Shown: positions 1 to 9,583 of the stretch, in pieces | How the letters are laid out: each line of letters begins with the position of its first letter | How positions within the stretch are numbered: the first letter of the stretch is position 1 | Origin: JANPCX01 sp966211815 | Lineage (GTDB): Bacteria; Pseudomonadota; Gammaproteobacteria; Burkholderiales; Burkholderiaceae_C | Direction: 5' to 3' | DNA: 64,000 bases | Assembly (NCBI GenBank): GCA_966211815.1 | Contig: CBIHOD010000009.1 | Coordinates: forward strand, 1-64,000 | Program-made: the position numbers and the translations under genes | The notes under the pieces: model-generated | Told to the model about the DNA's origin: nothing | The model's database searches: none | The model's input: only the letters and a program-made list of their open reading frames with translations

Positions 1-298
1 GTGAAGTTCAGGAGGAGTGGGCGAAGCCCACGGGGGACATGAACGGAGCCCCTGGCCCCTGTCCCTCGCGGCTCGCCCCCCTCCGCACCCCATCCCGCGC
101 ATCGGCCTCAGTTGTCGATTCGGGAGCCGCCCCATCCACTCCCGCACGCGCCTCTACACTTTTTCCAGAAAACCTGCCCAGGCACGCTTTTTGGGTTTGA
201 CGCACCATCCGGCGACGCGCCTGCGCCATCCCGACGGCGGCCCGCCCGCGGGCTTGCAGGCCCCTTCTTTCCGCCCGTCCGGGCACCGAGGACACGCC
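1..298. other. non-coding upstream stretch
   Basis: No convincing gene on either strand. A short hairpin (6-bp stem, GAA loop) lies at 17-31 and may belong to the end of a gene left of the window. The rest is probably the promoter and leader of the following reductase gene. The long frame that runs antisense through this stretch into the reductase gene has the composition of a high-GC shadow and no recognisable domain. Confidence 0.5.
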
Positions 299-1414
<1,116 letters not shown>

Positions 1415-1435
1415 AAAGGCCGCGCGGCGGGACGG

Positions 1436-1468
1436 AAAAAAGGCCGGGATCGCCCCGGCCTTTCCTTT
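1436..1468. terminator. bidirectional rho-independent terminator
   Basis: The stem AAGGCCGGG / CCCCGGCCTT with an ATCG loop is flanked by an A-run on the left and TTTCCTTTT on the right. It sits between the converging reductase and binding-protein genes and can serve both strands. Confidence 0.75.
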
Positions 1469-1484
1469 TGCGTCGCCGCCGCGG

Positions 1485-2393
1485 TCACATCGCCGGCTTG
1501 TCGCTCAGCGCCTTCAGGTTGGCCTTGAGCTCGTCGCTCATCGGCACGTTCATGTTGATGTTGTTGGGCGGGATGGGCGAGAGGAACCACTTCTTGTAAA
1601 GCCGCTCGAACTCGCCGCTCTTCATCGCGCCGGCGATGGTGTCGTCCACCAGTTTCTTGAACTCGGGGTCGTTCTTGCGCAGCATGAAAGCGTAGGGCTC
1701 CACCTGCAGCGCCTCGCCAACGACGGCCCAGTCGGACGGCTTCTTGGAGTTGGCGGCGAAGCCGTAGAGCAGGATGTCGTCCATCCCGTAGGCGGCCGAC
1801 TGGTCGTTCTCCACCATCGCGAAGGCTTCGGCGTCGGACTTGGCGTTGACGAGGTTCACGTCCAGGTTGTTGTCGCGGAAGTGCTTGCGCAGCACCACGA
1901 CGTTGCTGGTGCCGGCCGTGGTGGAAGCGGTCTTGCCCTTCAGGTCGGCGTAGCCCTTGATGCCCGAGGACTTCTTGGTCAGCAGCCGGGTGCCGGTGTA
2001 GAAGGTGTTGATCGAGAACTGCACCTGCTCGCCGCGCACCGCGTTGTTGGTGGTGACGCCGCACTCCAAGTCGACCGTGCCGTCGAGGATGAAGGGGATG
2101 CGGTTCTGCGAGGTGACGGCCACCAGCTCGGTCTTGATGTCGGTGCGCTTGAGCCTGGCCTTGGCCGCTTCGGCGATGCGCTCGCACATTTCGAAGGAGA
2201 AACCGGTGGGTTTGCCGCCGTCCACGTAGCTGAAGGGTACGGCGTCGGCACGGTAGGCGATGCGGATCGCGCCGCTTTCGGCCACCTTGGCCAGCGTGGG
2301 TTTGACGGCCTGCGCCTGGGCGGCGGGCAACAGGGCGGCGGTCAGCGCCGCGGCGGCGAGGGCATGCAGGGGTTTGGCGATCGGTGCGGTCAT
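1485..2393 (-). CDS. glutamate/aspartate-type ABC transporter periplasmic binding protein (GltI-like)
   Basis: Solute-binding protein family 3, 302 aa. The signal peptide (ALAAAALTAALLPAAQAQA) is cleaved near residue 28, giving a periplasmic protein. The first lobe begins with SGAIRIAYRADAVPFSYV, and the segment FILDGTVDLECGVTTNNAVR is typical of the GltI subgroup for acidic amino acids. The start is supported by AAGGA seven bases upstream. No permease or ATPase gene adjoins, so it must share a transporter encoded elsewhere. It lies downstream of and co-directional with gamma-glutamyltransferase, which releases glutamate in the same compartment, so a joint role in scavenging gamma-glutamyl compounds is plausible but inferred. 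The exact ligand cannot be fixed from sequence alone. Confidence 0.88.
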   Translation of the reverse strand: MTAPIAKPLHALAAAALTAALLPAAQAQAVKPTLAKVAESGAIRIAYRADAVPFSYVDGGKPTGFSFEMCERIAEAAKARLKRTDIKTELVAVTSQNRIPFILDGTVDLECGVTTNNAVRGEQVQFSINTFYTGTRLLTKKSSGIKGYADLKGKTASTTAGTSNVVVLRKHFRDNNLDVNLVNAKSDAEAFAMVENDQSAAYGMDDILLYGFAANSKKPSDWAVVGEALQVEPYAFMLRKNDPEFKKLVDDTIAGAMKSGEFERLYKKWFLSPIPPNNINMNVPMSDELKANLKALSDKPAM

Positions 2394-2436
2394 GCAATTC
2401 CTTATGGGATTTTGAAGAAGGCGTTGGCGAAACAGG

Positions 2437-2464
2437 CGCGCGCATGGGTTGAGGCATGCGCGCG
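2437..2464. other. perfect 10-bp hairpin between ggt and the GltI-like gene
   Basis: CGCGCGCATG and CATGCGCGCG flank an 8-base loop. In the direction of the minus-strand genes it follows ggt and precedes the binding-protein leader. There is no strong U-run, so it could be an attenuator or RNA-stability element instead of a full terminator. Confidence 0.45.
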
Positions 2465-2597
2465 TTTGGGCCATGGACCCTGTTTCAAGCCTACATCGGC
2501 ATGGCTGTTTTCGGACGCCCCGGCCGCGGCTTGAGCCCTTTATTACATGGGCGTACAAGGCCGGCCGCAAACACCGCGCGGCACGGTCCGCGCTCGT

Positions 2598-4529
2598 TCA
2601 TTTGACGCCGGCCACCGTGCCTTCCCGCCGCTTGTCGGCCGCGCCGTATTTCAAACCGGTGGCCAGGTCGATCACCAGGGCCTGGACCGACAGGTTGGCC
2701 CCGTGGGCCTCGTTGCCGCTGCAGGCGGGCATGCCCAGGGCCGGCTCGCGCATCGCGTTGACCGAGGCCACCACGGCGGGCGAGAAGGCGGGCGACGGCG
2801 TGAAGCCGGTGGGCGTCATCGGCCCGATTTCGCAGAACACCGGGCCGCTGGCGCCGGCGTGGATGCGCGGCGCGTCGACCGCCTGTTCCACACCCATGCC
2901 GTGGTCGACCATGTTGGACGTGACCTGCACCACCGCGTTGATGATCTTGGAGCCGCCGGCCGAGCCGAGCGCGGCGAAGGGCTTGCCGTCCTTGAGCAGG
3001 AGGGTGGGCGTCATGCTGCTGCGCGGGCGCTTGCGCGGGGCGGCGTCGTTGGCGCCGATGTTGCCGCTGGCGGCGTCCAGGGTGGGCGGCCAGTTGAAGT
3101 CGGTCAGTTCGTTGTTCAGCAGGAAGCCGTAGCCCGGCACCAGGATGCCCGAGCCGAACAGCGACTCCACCGTGGTGGTGACGGACACCACGTTGCCCTC
3201 CTTGTCGGCCACCACGAAATGGGTGGTGTGCGTGCCTTCCTTCGCGTCCTTCTGGGCCGGCGGGGTGCCGGAACCCGACTTGGCCGGCATGCCCGGCTTG
3301 AGCGCGGCGCTGCCCAGCGCGGCGTCGGCCTTGATGAGCGCACCCCGGCCCGCGAGGTAGCCCGCGTCGAGCAGGCCGGCCACCGGGATGTTCACGAAGT
3401 CGGCGTCGCCGAGGTAGAAGTTGCGGTCCTGGAAGGACAGCCGCATCGCGTCGATCATGACGTTCAGCGTGTTCTTCTCGCCGAAGCCGAAGCCCCTGGC
3501 CTTGTCGCCCAGGGGGAACTGTTCGAGCATCCTGAACTGCTGCAGCGCGGTCACCCCGCCGCTGGACACCGGCGGCATCGAGGCCACGGTGTAGCCGCGG
3601 TAGGTGCCGGTCACCGGCTGGCGGATGGTGGCTTCGTAGCCGGCCAGGTCGGCCAGCGACATCTTTCCGGCGGCGCCGCCCTTCAACGCGCCGCCGGCGG
3701 CGCCGGTGGTCGTCGAACGCGTCTGCGCCGCGACGATGGCCGCCGCGATCTCGCCCTTGTAGAAGGCGTCGGTGCCTTGCGCGGCGATCAGCCTGAAGGT
3801 CTTGGCCAGGTCGGGCTGCTTGAGCAGCGTGCCCTGGGCCAGCGGCACGCCGCCGGGGCGGAACAGCGCGGCGGTTTCGGGCTGCAGGTTGGAGGTGGAG
3901 AAGCCGCGGTCGCTGGTGTTGAGGATGTCGCTGGCCAGCAGACGGCCCACCGGGTGGCCGTTCTCGGCCAGCGAGATCGCCGGCTCCAGCGTCTTGGCCA
4001 ACGGGTAGGTGCCCCACTGCGACAGTGCGGTGCCGAAGGCTTTGAGCGTGCCGGGCACGCCCACGGCGATGCCGCTGGTGGAGGCGTCTTCGAAGCTCAG
4101 GTCGCCGAACATCGTCGGCGTGGCGGCGGCCGGCGCCCTTTCGCGGCCGTCGAGCGCGACCACGCGCTTGTCCTTGGCCACGTAGGCCACGATGAAGGCG
4201 CCGCCGCCGATGCCGGAACTCTGCGGCTCGACCACGTTCAGCGCGAACTGGATCGCCGCGGCCGCGTCGAAGGCGTTGCCGCCGGCGGCAAGCACGTCGG
4301 CGCCCACCTTGGCCGCCAGCGGGTGCGACACCGCGACCACGCCGTTGGCGTAACCGGTGGCGCCGGCCGAGACGCCGGGCGTCTTCACCGCGTCGTCGGA
4401 GCCGCCGCCCCCGCAGCCCGCGGCCAGCCCGGCCAGGGCGAGGGCCGCCAGCAGCGCGGTCGGTGCGCGCAGGCGCGCCATCGGTGAACGGGTTCGGGAA
4501 TCGCGGGGAGTATTCAAGGTCGTCTCCAT
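2598..4529 (-). CDS. ggt: gamma-glutamyltransferase, lipoprotein form
   Basis: Ntn-hydrolase of about 643 aa that cleaves gamma-glutamyl bonds of glutathione and related compounds, or transfers the gamma-glutamyl group. Self-cleavage should occur before the first Thr of the TTHFVV motif (Thr435), giving a large and a small subunit. The small subunit carries GSGI and the SSM motif (RSSMTPT) that contacts the substrate. The N-terminus is a lipoprotein signal with lipobox LAAGC followed by GGGG, so it is probably membrane-anchored in the periplasm, unlike the soluble E. coli enzyme. The start is uncertain: ATG at 4529 adds a 16-residue cytoplasmic extension, while ATG at 4481 gives a classical short signal. 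Neither has a strong ribosome-binding site. Divergent from a GlxA-type regulator. Confidence 0.93.
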   Translation of the reverse strand: METTLNTPRDSRTRSPMARLRAPTALLAALALAGLAAGCGGGGSDDAVKTPGVSAGATGYANGVVAVSHPLAAKVGADVLAAGGNAFDAAAAIQFALNVVEPQSSGIGGGAFIVAYVAKDKRVVALDGRERAPAAATPTMFGDLSFEDASTSGIAVGVPGTLKAFGTALSQWGTYPLAKTLEPAISLAENGHPVGRLLASDILNTSDRGFSTSNLQPETAALFRPGGVPLAQGTLLKQPDLAKTFRLIAAQGTDAFYKGEIAAAIVAAQTRSTTTGAAGGALKGGAAGKMSLADLAGYEATIRQPVTGTYRGYTVASMPPVSSGGVTALQQFRMLEQFPLGDKARGFGFGEKNTLNVMIDAMRLSFQDRNFYLGDADFVNIPVAGLLDAGYLAGRGALIKADAALGSAALKPGMPAKSGSGTPPAQKDAKEGTHTTHFVVADKEGNVVSVTTTVESLFGSGILVPGYGFLLNNELTDFNWPPTLDAASGNIGANDAAPRKRPRSSMTPTLLLKDGKPFAALGSAGGSKIINAVVQVTSNMVDHGMGVEQAVDAPRIHAGASGPVFCEIGPMTPTGFTPSPAFSPAVVASVNAMREPALGMPACSGNEAHGANLSVQALVIDLATGLKYGAADKRREGTVAGVK

Positions 4530-4656
4530 GGGGATGGGTCGGTGTGGGGATGGGAAGGTGCCGGCGCGTCCGTTCCGTCTTTTCTTCACGGCGCGGAGGC
4601 ATCCTAGGAACAAGCCGGCATTGGCCATGGCCGTTCAAAGCAGTTAGATTGAACGG

Positions 4657-5772
4657 ATGCGACAGAAGGTGAAAACCCCGAAGGCTGCACCGGCCGCCGC
4701 CACGGCATCCGAGGCGGCGTCCCGCTCCGTGGTCGACCGCCTGGACGCGCCCCGCGACGCCACCGCCGCGCCCCGGCGCAAGCGCGCCTCCGCCTTCGAG
4801 CTGCGCGTGGGCATCGTGCTGTGGCCGGGCTTCCCGCTGCTGTCGCTGGCCGGGCTGTGCGACGGCCTGCGCCACGCCGCCGACCTGGGCGACGGCAGCC
4901 AGCAGGTGCGCTGCTCCTGGGAAATCCTCGGCAACGCGGGCGAGCCGACCACGTCCAGCTGCGGTGTGCGCGTCCCTGCCAGCCGTCCATTCCAGGGGCC
5001 GCTCGATTTCGACTACGTCGCCGTGATCGGCGGCCTGCTGTCGCGCATCGGCCAGGCCGACAAGCGCCACAGCGCCTTCCTGCAAAAGGCCGCCGGGCAG
5101 GGCGTGCCGCTGATCGGCATCTGCACCGGCAGCTTCGTGCTGGCCGCCCTGGACCTGCTGGACGGCCACGTGCCGTGCATCCACCCCTTCCATGTGGAGG
5201 ACTGGAAGGCGATGCACCCCGGGGCGCCCTTCGAGACGCACGCCCACTATGCCCTGGACGGCCACCGCGCCACTTGCGCCGGCGGCACGTCCATCGTCGA
5301 GCTGGTGTCCGAGCTGGTGCACTTGCATTGCGGCGCCGACCGCGCCGCCAAGGTGGTGCACCAGATGACGGTCAAGCCGTCCAAGACGGCCACCCACGTC
5401 GCGCGGCGGCACGCGCTGGGTTATGGGTCCGCCGAGAGCGACCGGGTGCGCCGCGCCATGGTGCTGATGGAGAAAAACATCACCACGCCGCTGGAGATCG
5501 CCGTGGTGGCCCGGCTGGTGGACTGCAGCAGCCGCCAGTTGGAGCGCGAGTTCCTCGCCGAGACCGGCGCGACGCCTTCGGCCCACTACCGCAACGTGCG
5601 GCTGAAATACGCGCAGTGGTTGCTGACGACGACGGGGCTGCCGATCTACACCATCGCCTACGAGAGCGGCTTCTCCGACGCGTCGCATTTCATCCGCCAC
5701 TTCCAGCAGCGCTTCGGGATGGCGCCGGGGCGGCTGCGGGTGGCGCAGCGCAAGGAGCCGGGGGTGGGGTGA
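4657..5772 (+). CDS. GlxA-family transcriptional regulator (DJ-1/PfpI domain plus AraC HTH)
   Basis: Cytoplasmic DNA-binding regulator of 371 aa. Residues ~45-235 form a class I amidotransferase-like (DJ-1/PfpI) domain containing GICTGSFVLAAL, where the Cys occupies the nucleophile-elbow position. Residues ~265-365 are a double helix-turn-helix AraC domain with the typical ending GFSDASHFIRHFQQRFG. Family members such as GbdR, CdhR and ArgR of pseudomonads control uptake and breakdown of nitrogen-rich metabolites. The first ~40 residues are a basic, Ala/Pro-rich extension, so the true start could be slightly further in. It is divergent from ggt with a 127-bp shared intergenic region, so control of ggt is a reasonable inference. 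No operator was identified. Confidence 0.9.
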   Translation: MRQKVKTPKAAPAAATASEAASRSVVDRLDAPRDATAAPRRKRASAFELRVGIVLWPGFPLLSLAGLCDGLRHAADLGDGSQQVRCSWEILGNAGEPTTSSCGVRVPASRPFQGPLDFDYVAVIGGLLSRIGQADKRHSAFLQKAAGQGVPLIGICTGSFVLAALDLLDGHVPCIHPFHVEDWKAMHPGAPFETHAHYALDGHRATCAGGTSIVELVSELVHLHCGADRAAKVVHQMTVKPSKTATHVARRHALGYGSAESDRVRRAMVLMEKNITTPLEIAVVARLVDCSSRQLEREFLAETGATPSAHYRNVRLKYAQWLLTTTGLPIYTIAYESGFSDASHFIRHFQQRFGMAPGRLRVAQRKEPGVG

Positions 5773-5820
5773 GGGTTCGGGCCTCGCTGCCCGGTTGAGT
5801 TTGTCGAAGCGTCTTTTGAA

Positions 5821-5920
5821 GGTTTGCCTTTGCTTGATGCACTGCGCCGGGATTCCGGCCCGGCGGCCGGGTAACTTTCTTTTGCTTGCCCAAAAGAAAG
5901 TCACCAAAGAAAAGGGCACC
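5821..5920 (+). repeat. left arm of a long inverted repeat
   Basis: This 100-nt segment is about 85% identical, with small gaps, to the reverse complement of 6281-6380. It contains its own 11-bp perfect hairpin (ACTTTCTTTTG / CAAAAGAAAGT, 5874-5901) and a GC palindrome CGGCCCGGCGGCCGGG just before it. Related arms recurring elsewhere in the genome would mark a repeat family; only this pair is in the window. Confidence 0.8.
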
Positions 5921-5967
5921 CCGGATGCGGCGGTCGCCCTTCGGGCGACTGCTCTGCGCTGCTCGGT

Positions 5968-6031
5968 CAAGCCGGGAAGTTCACAAACTCGCCCTTCGGG
6001 CTCAGACAATGTGAACTTCTGATCCGGCTTG
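5968..6031. repeat. long nested hairpin in the core of the inverted-repeat element
   Basis: CAAGCCGG pairs with CCGGCTTG, and GAAGTTCACA pairs with TGTGAACTTC. The apical loop holds a third small stem GCCC-TTC-GGGC. The two-step stem is nearly perfect, and the hairpin is flanked by direct copies of CTGCGCTGCTCG (one on each side). Whether it acts as RNA or as a DNA palindrome is unknown. Confidence 0.7.
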
Positions 6032-6280
6032 CCCTGCGCTGCTCGACGCCGCAAGACGGGGCCCCAAGAGCGAACACCAGCGGGCGGCTCGCTGCGCATC
6101 GCCTTCGCGTGCAACGAGATTCCACGACACGGCACGCCATGCGAAGCACTCGTCGGGGGCAAAGCCCGTTGGAAAAGCACCTCCGAAAACGCTGCCCGAA
6201 CGCTAGTGGCTCCAAGCCGAATCCGGACGCACCTACCAACGATCCCGTTCCAAGCCACCTCAGTTAAGTGGCTGGCGTTC

Positions 6281-6380
6281 AGGTGTTTTCTTGGTGACTT
6301 CTTTTGCACCAGCAAAAGAAGTTACTCGGCCGCCGGGCCGAGACCCGGCGCGGTGCAACAAGCCAAGGAAATCTCCAACC
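6281..6380 (-). repeat. right arm of a long inverted repeat
   Basis: Inverted partner of the arm at 5821-5920. It contains the equivalent hairpin ACTTCTTTTGC / GCAAAAGAAGT with an ACCA loop (6297-6322) and the GC palindrome CGGCCGCCGGGCCG. The conserved order of sub-features in both arms argues for a defined mobile or structural unit over chance similarity. Confidence 0.8.
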
Positions 6381-6431
6381 CGATAGGGGGCGTCGAAAGG
6401 TTCAGCCCGGACGGGCAGGAAACCCCACCCC

Positions 6432-7346
6432 TCACGGAATCCCATATTTGTTGGGAAACCTCAAGTTCTCTTTCATGTAGACATTCATCGGGATGCGCAG
6501 TCTGTCGGTGTCGAACCACTTGCGGTAGAGGCCGGCCATCTCGCCGCCGTGCATCAGGCCGAGCAGCGTCTTGTCCACCAGCGCCGTGAAGACCGCGTCG
6601 CCCTTGGGCAGCATGAAGGCATAGGGCTCCACCGACATGAACTTGCCCGACACCGACAGCCTGCCGCGCGCGGGCGATTGCGCGATCAGCGCATAGAGCA
6701 GCACGTCGTCCTGCGCGAAGGCGTCGGCCTGGCCCGATTCAAGCAGGCGCATGCCTTCGGCGTCGCTGGCCACCGGCAGCACGGTGAGGTCGAGTTCGGG
6801 CCTGCGCTGCTGCACCAGGGTTTCGGCCGTGGTGCCCTTGGTGACGGCCACCCGCTTGCGCCACAGGCCGCCGGGGCCGTCGACTTCCTCGCCCCTGCGC
6901 ACCGCCACGCGGGCGCCGGTGAGGAAGAAGGTGTGCGAGAAGTCGACCTGTTCCTGGCGCTTGGCGGTGTTGGTGTTGGCGCCGCACTCGATGTCGATCT
7001 CGCCGGACCTCAGCATCGGGATGCGCTGCGCCGCCTCGATCGGCTTGAAGGACGGCTGGATGTCGGGCCGCTTGAGTTCGGCGCGCACGGCTTCGACGAC
7101 GCGCCAGCACAGGTCGATTGAGTAGCCGACGGCCTGGCCGCGTTCGTCCTTGAAGGCGAAGGTGCCGGGAGTGGGGATGTAGCCGACGTTGACCGCGCCC
7201 TTGTCGGCGATGCGGCTCAGCGTGGGACTGGCGCGCCAGTCTGCCGCCCCCGCTTGGGCGCAGGCCGCGGCGGCCAGCGCGGCGGCCCCCGACCAGGCGA
7301 GGAACCGGCGACGGCGGGAGGCGGGGTGGTGGCGGTGGGGGTGCAT
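6432..7346 (-). CDS. amino-acid ABC transporter binding protein, GltI-like (second of the operon)
   Basis: Family 3 periplasmic binding protein, 304 aa. The signal peptide carries a basic, Arg-rich n-region (RRRRFLAWSGAAALAAAACAQAGA), somewhat Tat-like. The segment MLRSGEIDIECGANTNTAKR matches the GltI subgroup and parallels the protein encoded at 1485-2393, with which it shares overall layout, including the VEPYAFML segment. The start has AAGGAG at 8-base spacing. It begins 57 bases after the amidase gene and is the last gene of the transporter operon. The operon thus encodes two dissimilar binding proteins, this one and that at 11141-12031. Ligand unknown; an acidic amino acid or its amide fits the amidase context. 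Confidence 0.88.
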   Translation of the reverse strand: MHPHRHHPASRRRRFLAWSGAAALAAAACAQAGAADWRASPTLSRIADKGAVNVGYIPTPGTFAFKDERGQAVGYSIDLCWRVVEAVRAELKRPDIQPSFKPIEAAQRIPMLRSGEIDIECGANTNTAKRQEQVDFSHTFFLTGARVAVRRGEEVDGPGGLWRKRVAVTKGTTAETLVQQRRPELDLTVLPVASDAEGMRLLESGQADAFAQDDVLLYALIAQSPARGRLSVSGKFMSVEPYAFMLPKGDAVFTALVDKTLLGLMHGGEMAGLYRKWFDTDRLRIPMNVYMKENLRFPNKYGIP

Positions 7347-7403
7347 GGCGGCGGCTCCTTGGGAAAAACGGATCGGCGGTCGACGGGCCCCGTTCGCACG
7401 GCG

Positions 7404-8897
7404 CTATTTCATCGATTGGCTGGACTGGGCGTGGGTGGGCCAGGCGGGCGGTCTCAGGCCCGGTGGCCGCAGGCGGTGCCAGCGGGTCACTTGCTGGTAG
7501 GCGTGGGCCAGCCGCAGCGCGAGGGCGTCCTGGCCGGGCTTGCCGATCAATTGCATCGACACCGGCAGCCCCTGCGGCGACAGGCCGACCGGAACCGCCA
7601 CCGCGCACAGGTCGAGCAGGTTCACGAAGCGCCCGAGGCGGGCCAGCGGCGTGGCCGACTCGTCCACCTCGGCGACCGGGATGGCGGTGATCGGGTTGGT
7701 CGGGAAAGCGAGCACGTCGAAGAATTCCATCGCCCGCGCCATCGCCTGGCGGGCGTCCCGGCGCTTGCGCTTCAGGGCGAGGTAGCCGGCCGCGGTGACG
7801 TTCCGCCCTAGGAGGACGCGCCGGCGCACGTGCGGGTCGAAGGCCAGGCCGTCGCGTTCGAAGAGGTCGCCCAGGTTCGCGTAGCCTTCGGCGCTCATCA
7901 GCGCGCCGGCGGTGGCCATGTAGCTTTCCAACGGCTCGGGCAGGTCCACCGGCGCGAGTTCGACGCCGAGGCCGGCGAGGTCGTCAAGCGCGCGGTCGTA
8001 AGCCTGCAGCACCTCGGCCTGGACGCCGCGGCGTTCCGCTTCGGGCAGCACCGCCGCCCGCAGGCCGCGCACGCCGTGGCCGAGTTGCGCCGCGCGGGAG
8101 GCCGCGGCGGGCAGGTCGAGCGACGCCGCGTCCAGCGGGTCGGGGCCGGCCATCGCGTCGAGCATCAGCGCCGCGTCTTCCGCGGTGCGTGCGATGGGGC
8201 CCACGGTGTCGTGGGTGGGGCACAGCGCCAGCAAGCCGTGCCGGCTGACCAACCCCGGCGAAGTCTTCAAGCCGACCAGCCCGCACATCCCGGCCGGGAT
8301 GCGCACCGAGCCGCCGGTGTCGGTGCCGAGCGCGCCCAGGCACATGCCGGCGGCCACGGCCACCGCCGAGCCGCTGCTGGAGCCGCCGGGGACGCGGTGG
8401 GTCCGCAGGTCCCAGGGGTTCCACGGCGTGCCCATGGCGGCGTTGGTGCCCCAGCCGCCGAAGGCGTATTCCACCGTGTGCGTCTTGCCGATGACGATGG
8501 CGCCGGCCTGCTGCAGCCGCAGCACCGCGGTGGCGGTGGCGGCCGACAGGCGCGGCGGCGTGGCGAGGGAGCCGCCGGTGATGCGCCGGCCTTCGATCTC
8601 GAAGAGGTCTTTCACCGCGACCGGCAGCCCGTGCAGGGGGCCGAGGAAGCGGCCGGCCGCGGCCATCGCGTCCAGCGCCCGCGCGCTGGCCAGCGCCTCT
8701 TCGCGGTAGACCTCGACGAAGGCGTGCAGCTGCGCGTCGAAGCGGTCGATCGCTGCCAGGCACAGGGCGACCTGCCTTTCGCTGGTGGAGGCGCCGTCGC
8801 GGATGGCGCGGGCGGCTTCCGCCAGCGTCAGGCGCTGCGGGTCTTCCTGCGCGGGGGACAGGCGCTGGGCGCGCGGTTGGGATCCTTGCAGCGTCAT
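7404..8897 (-). CDS. amidase signature family hydrolase
   Basis: Amidase of 497 aa with the Ser-cisSer-Lys triad: Lys96 in AVKDLFEI, the cis-Ser in the GGSSSGS loop (about 173), and the nucleophile Ser197 in GTDTGGSVR. It has no signal peptide, so it is cytoplasmic. The family includes GatA, allophanate hydrolase and aryl/aliphatic amidases. No gatB or gatC adjoins and the C-terminal portion differs from GatA, so a catabolic amidase acting on an imported amide is the best reading. Its ATG overlaps the stop of the upstream permease gene (ATGA), which indicates translational coupling with the transporter. The specific substrate is not predictable from sequence. Confidence 0.9.
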   Translation of the reverse strand: MTLQGSQPRAQRLSPAQEDPQRLTLAEAARAIRDGASTSERQVALCLAAIDRFDAQLHAFVEVYREEALASARALDAMAAAGRFLGPLHGLPVAVKDLFEIEGRRITGGSLATPPRLSAATATAVLRLQQAGAIVIGKTHTVEYAFGGWGTNAAMGTPWNPWDLRTHRVPGGSSSGSAVAVAAGMCLGALGTDTGGSVRIPAGMCGLVGLKTSPGLVSRHGLLALCPTHDTVGPIARTAEDAALMLDAMAGPDPLDAASLDLPAAASRAAQLGHGVRGLRAAVLPEAERRGVQAEVLQAYDRALDDLAGLGVELAPVDLPEPLESYMATAGALMSAEGYANLGDLFERDGLAFDPHVRRRVLLGRNVTAAGYLALKRKRRDARQAMARAMEFFDVLAFPTNPITAIPVAEVDESATPLARLGRFVNLLDLCAVAVPVGLSPQGLPVSMQLIGKPGQDALALRLAHAYQQVTRWHRLRPPGLRPPAWPTHAQSSQSMK

Positions 8898-9583
8898 GCG
8901 ATGGCTCCGATGTGCCTACGGCCGCGGCCGAGGCGCCGCTCCAGGCCGCGCGACAGCAGCGACAGCGGGAAGGCGATGGCGAAATAAAAGAGTCCGACGA
9001 GCAGGAAGATGTGCAGCGGCAGGAAATACTCCGACGACATCGCCCGCGCCGCCAGCATCAGCTCGTCGGTGGCGATCAACGCGCACAGCGAGCTGTCCTT
9101 GAGCAGCGAGACGAAGGTGTTCAGCAGCGGCGGCAGCACCACCCGCAGCGCCTGCGGCAGCACGATGCTGGCGAAGGCCTGGGCCGGCGTGAGGCCCGCG
9201 GCCAGCGCGGCTTCGCGTTGGCCGGGGTGGACGGCGCCCAGCCCCGCCCGGAACACCTCGGCCACGTAGGCCGCGCCGTGCAGGCCCAGGCCGAGCACGC
9301 CGGCCGTGAAGCCGCTGAGCGTCAGCCCCAGCGCCGGCAGGCCGAAATACAGCAGCAAAAGCAGCGCGAGCAGGGGCACGGTGCGCATCAGCTGAATGAA
9401 AGCCCGGGCGGACCGCGAGAGCGCGGCGTGCCTGGAGCGCAGGGCTGCCGTCAGCAGCGCGCCGCCCAGCAGCGCGAGCAGGAAGCCCAGCAGGGCCAGC
9501 AGCAGGGTGGTCCAGGCCGCCGCGGCCAGGCGTGGCAGCCATTCGCCGCCGTATTCCGCGTAGGCTTGCAGGAACCCGTTCAT
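8894..9583 (-). CDS. polar amino-acid ABC transporter permease (second permease)
   Basis: Inner-membrane permease of the HisM/GlnP type, 229 aa. It has about five hydrophobic segments and the cytoplasmic EAA loop, seen as QREAALAAGLTPAQAFASIVLPQALR, which docks the ATPase. The start ATG overlaps the previous permease stop (ATGA) and has GAGGAGG upstream. It forms a heterodimer with the product of 9580-10278, as is usual for this family. The longer open frame continues back into the preceding gene and is not used. Confidence 0.93.
   Translation of the reverse strand: MNGFLQAYAEYGGEWLPRLAAAAWTTLLLALLGFLLALLGGALLTAALRSRHAALSRSARAFIQLMRTVPLLALLLLLYFGLPALGLTLSGFTAGVLGLGLHGAAYVAEVFRAGLGAVHPGQREAALAAGLTPAQAFASIVLPQALRVVLPPLLNTFVSLLKDSSLCALIATDELMLAARAMSSEYFLPLHIFLLVGLFYFAIAFPLSLLSRGLERRLGRGRRHIGAIA

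Larger units (their letters stand above)
5773..6431. other. 659-bp non-coding interval between convergent genes, filled by an inverted-repeat element
   Basis: No credible gene. Short frames through it have no domain and would translate repeat DNA. Most of the interval is one structured element: two ~100-nt arms in inverted orientation around a 360-nt core that carries a further long hairpin (separate entries). The flanking genes both end here, so no promoter is expected. Confidence 0.7.

Noticed and set aside
2491..6315. 1274-codon open frame antisense to and across several genes
   Set aside because: It overlaps ggt, the GlxA-type gene and the repeat element. Long stop-free antisense frames are expected at ~70% GC; the translation is Arg/Gly/Ala-rich without motifs.
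5795..6589. short frames inside the 560-bp element that could be called hypothetical proteins
   Set aside because: They translate the inverted arms and hairpins. No ribosome site, no domain, and they are better explained as repeat DNA.
7404..8897. amidase gene as gatA of the tRNA amidotransferase
   Set aside because: No gatB or gatC nearby, and the gene is coupled to a transporter. Catalytic residues alone do not distinguish them.
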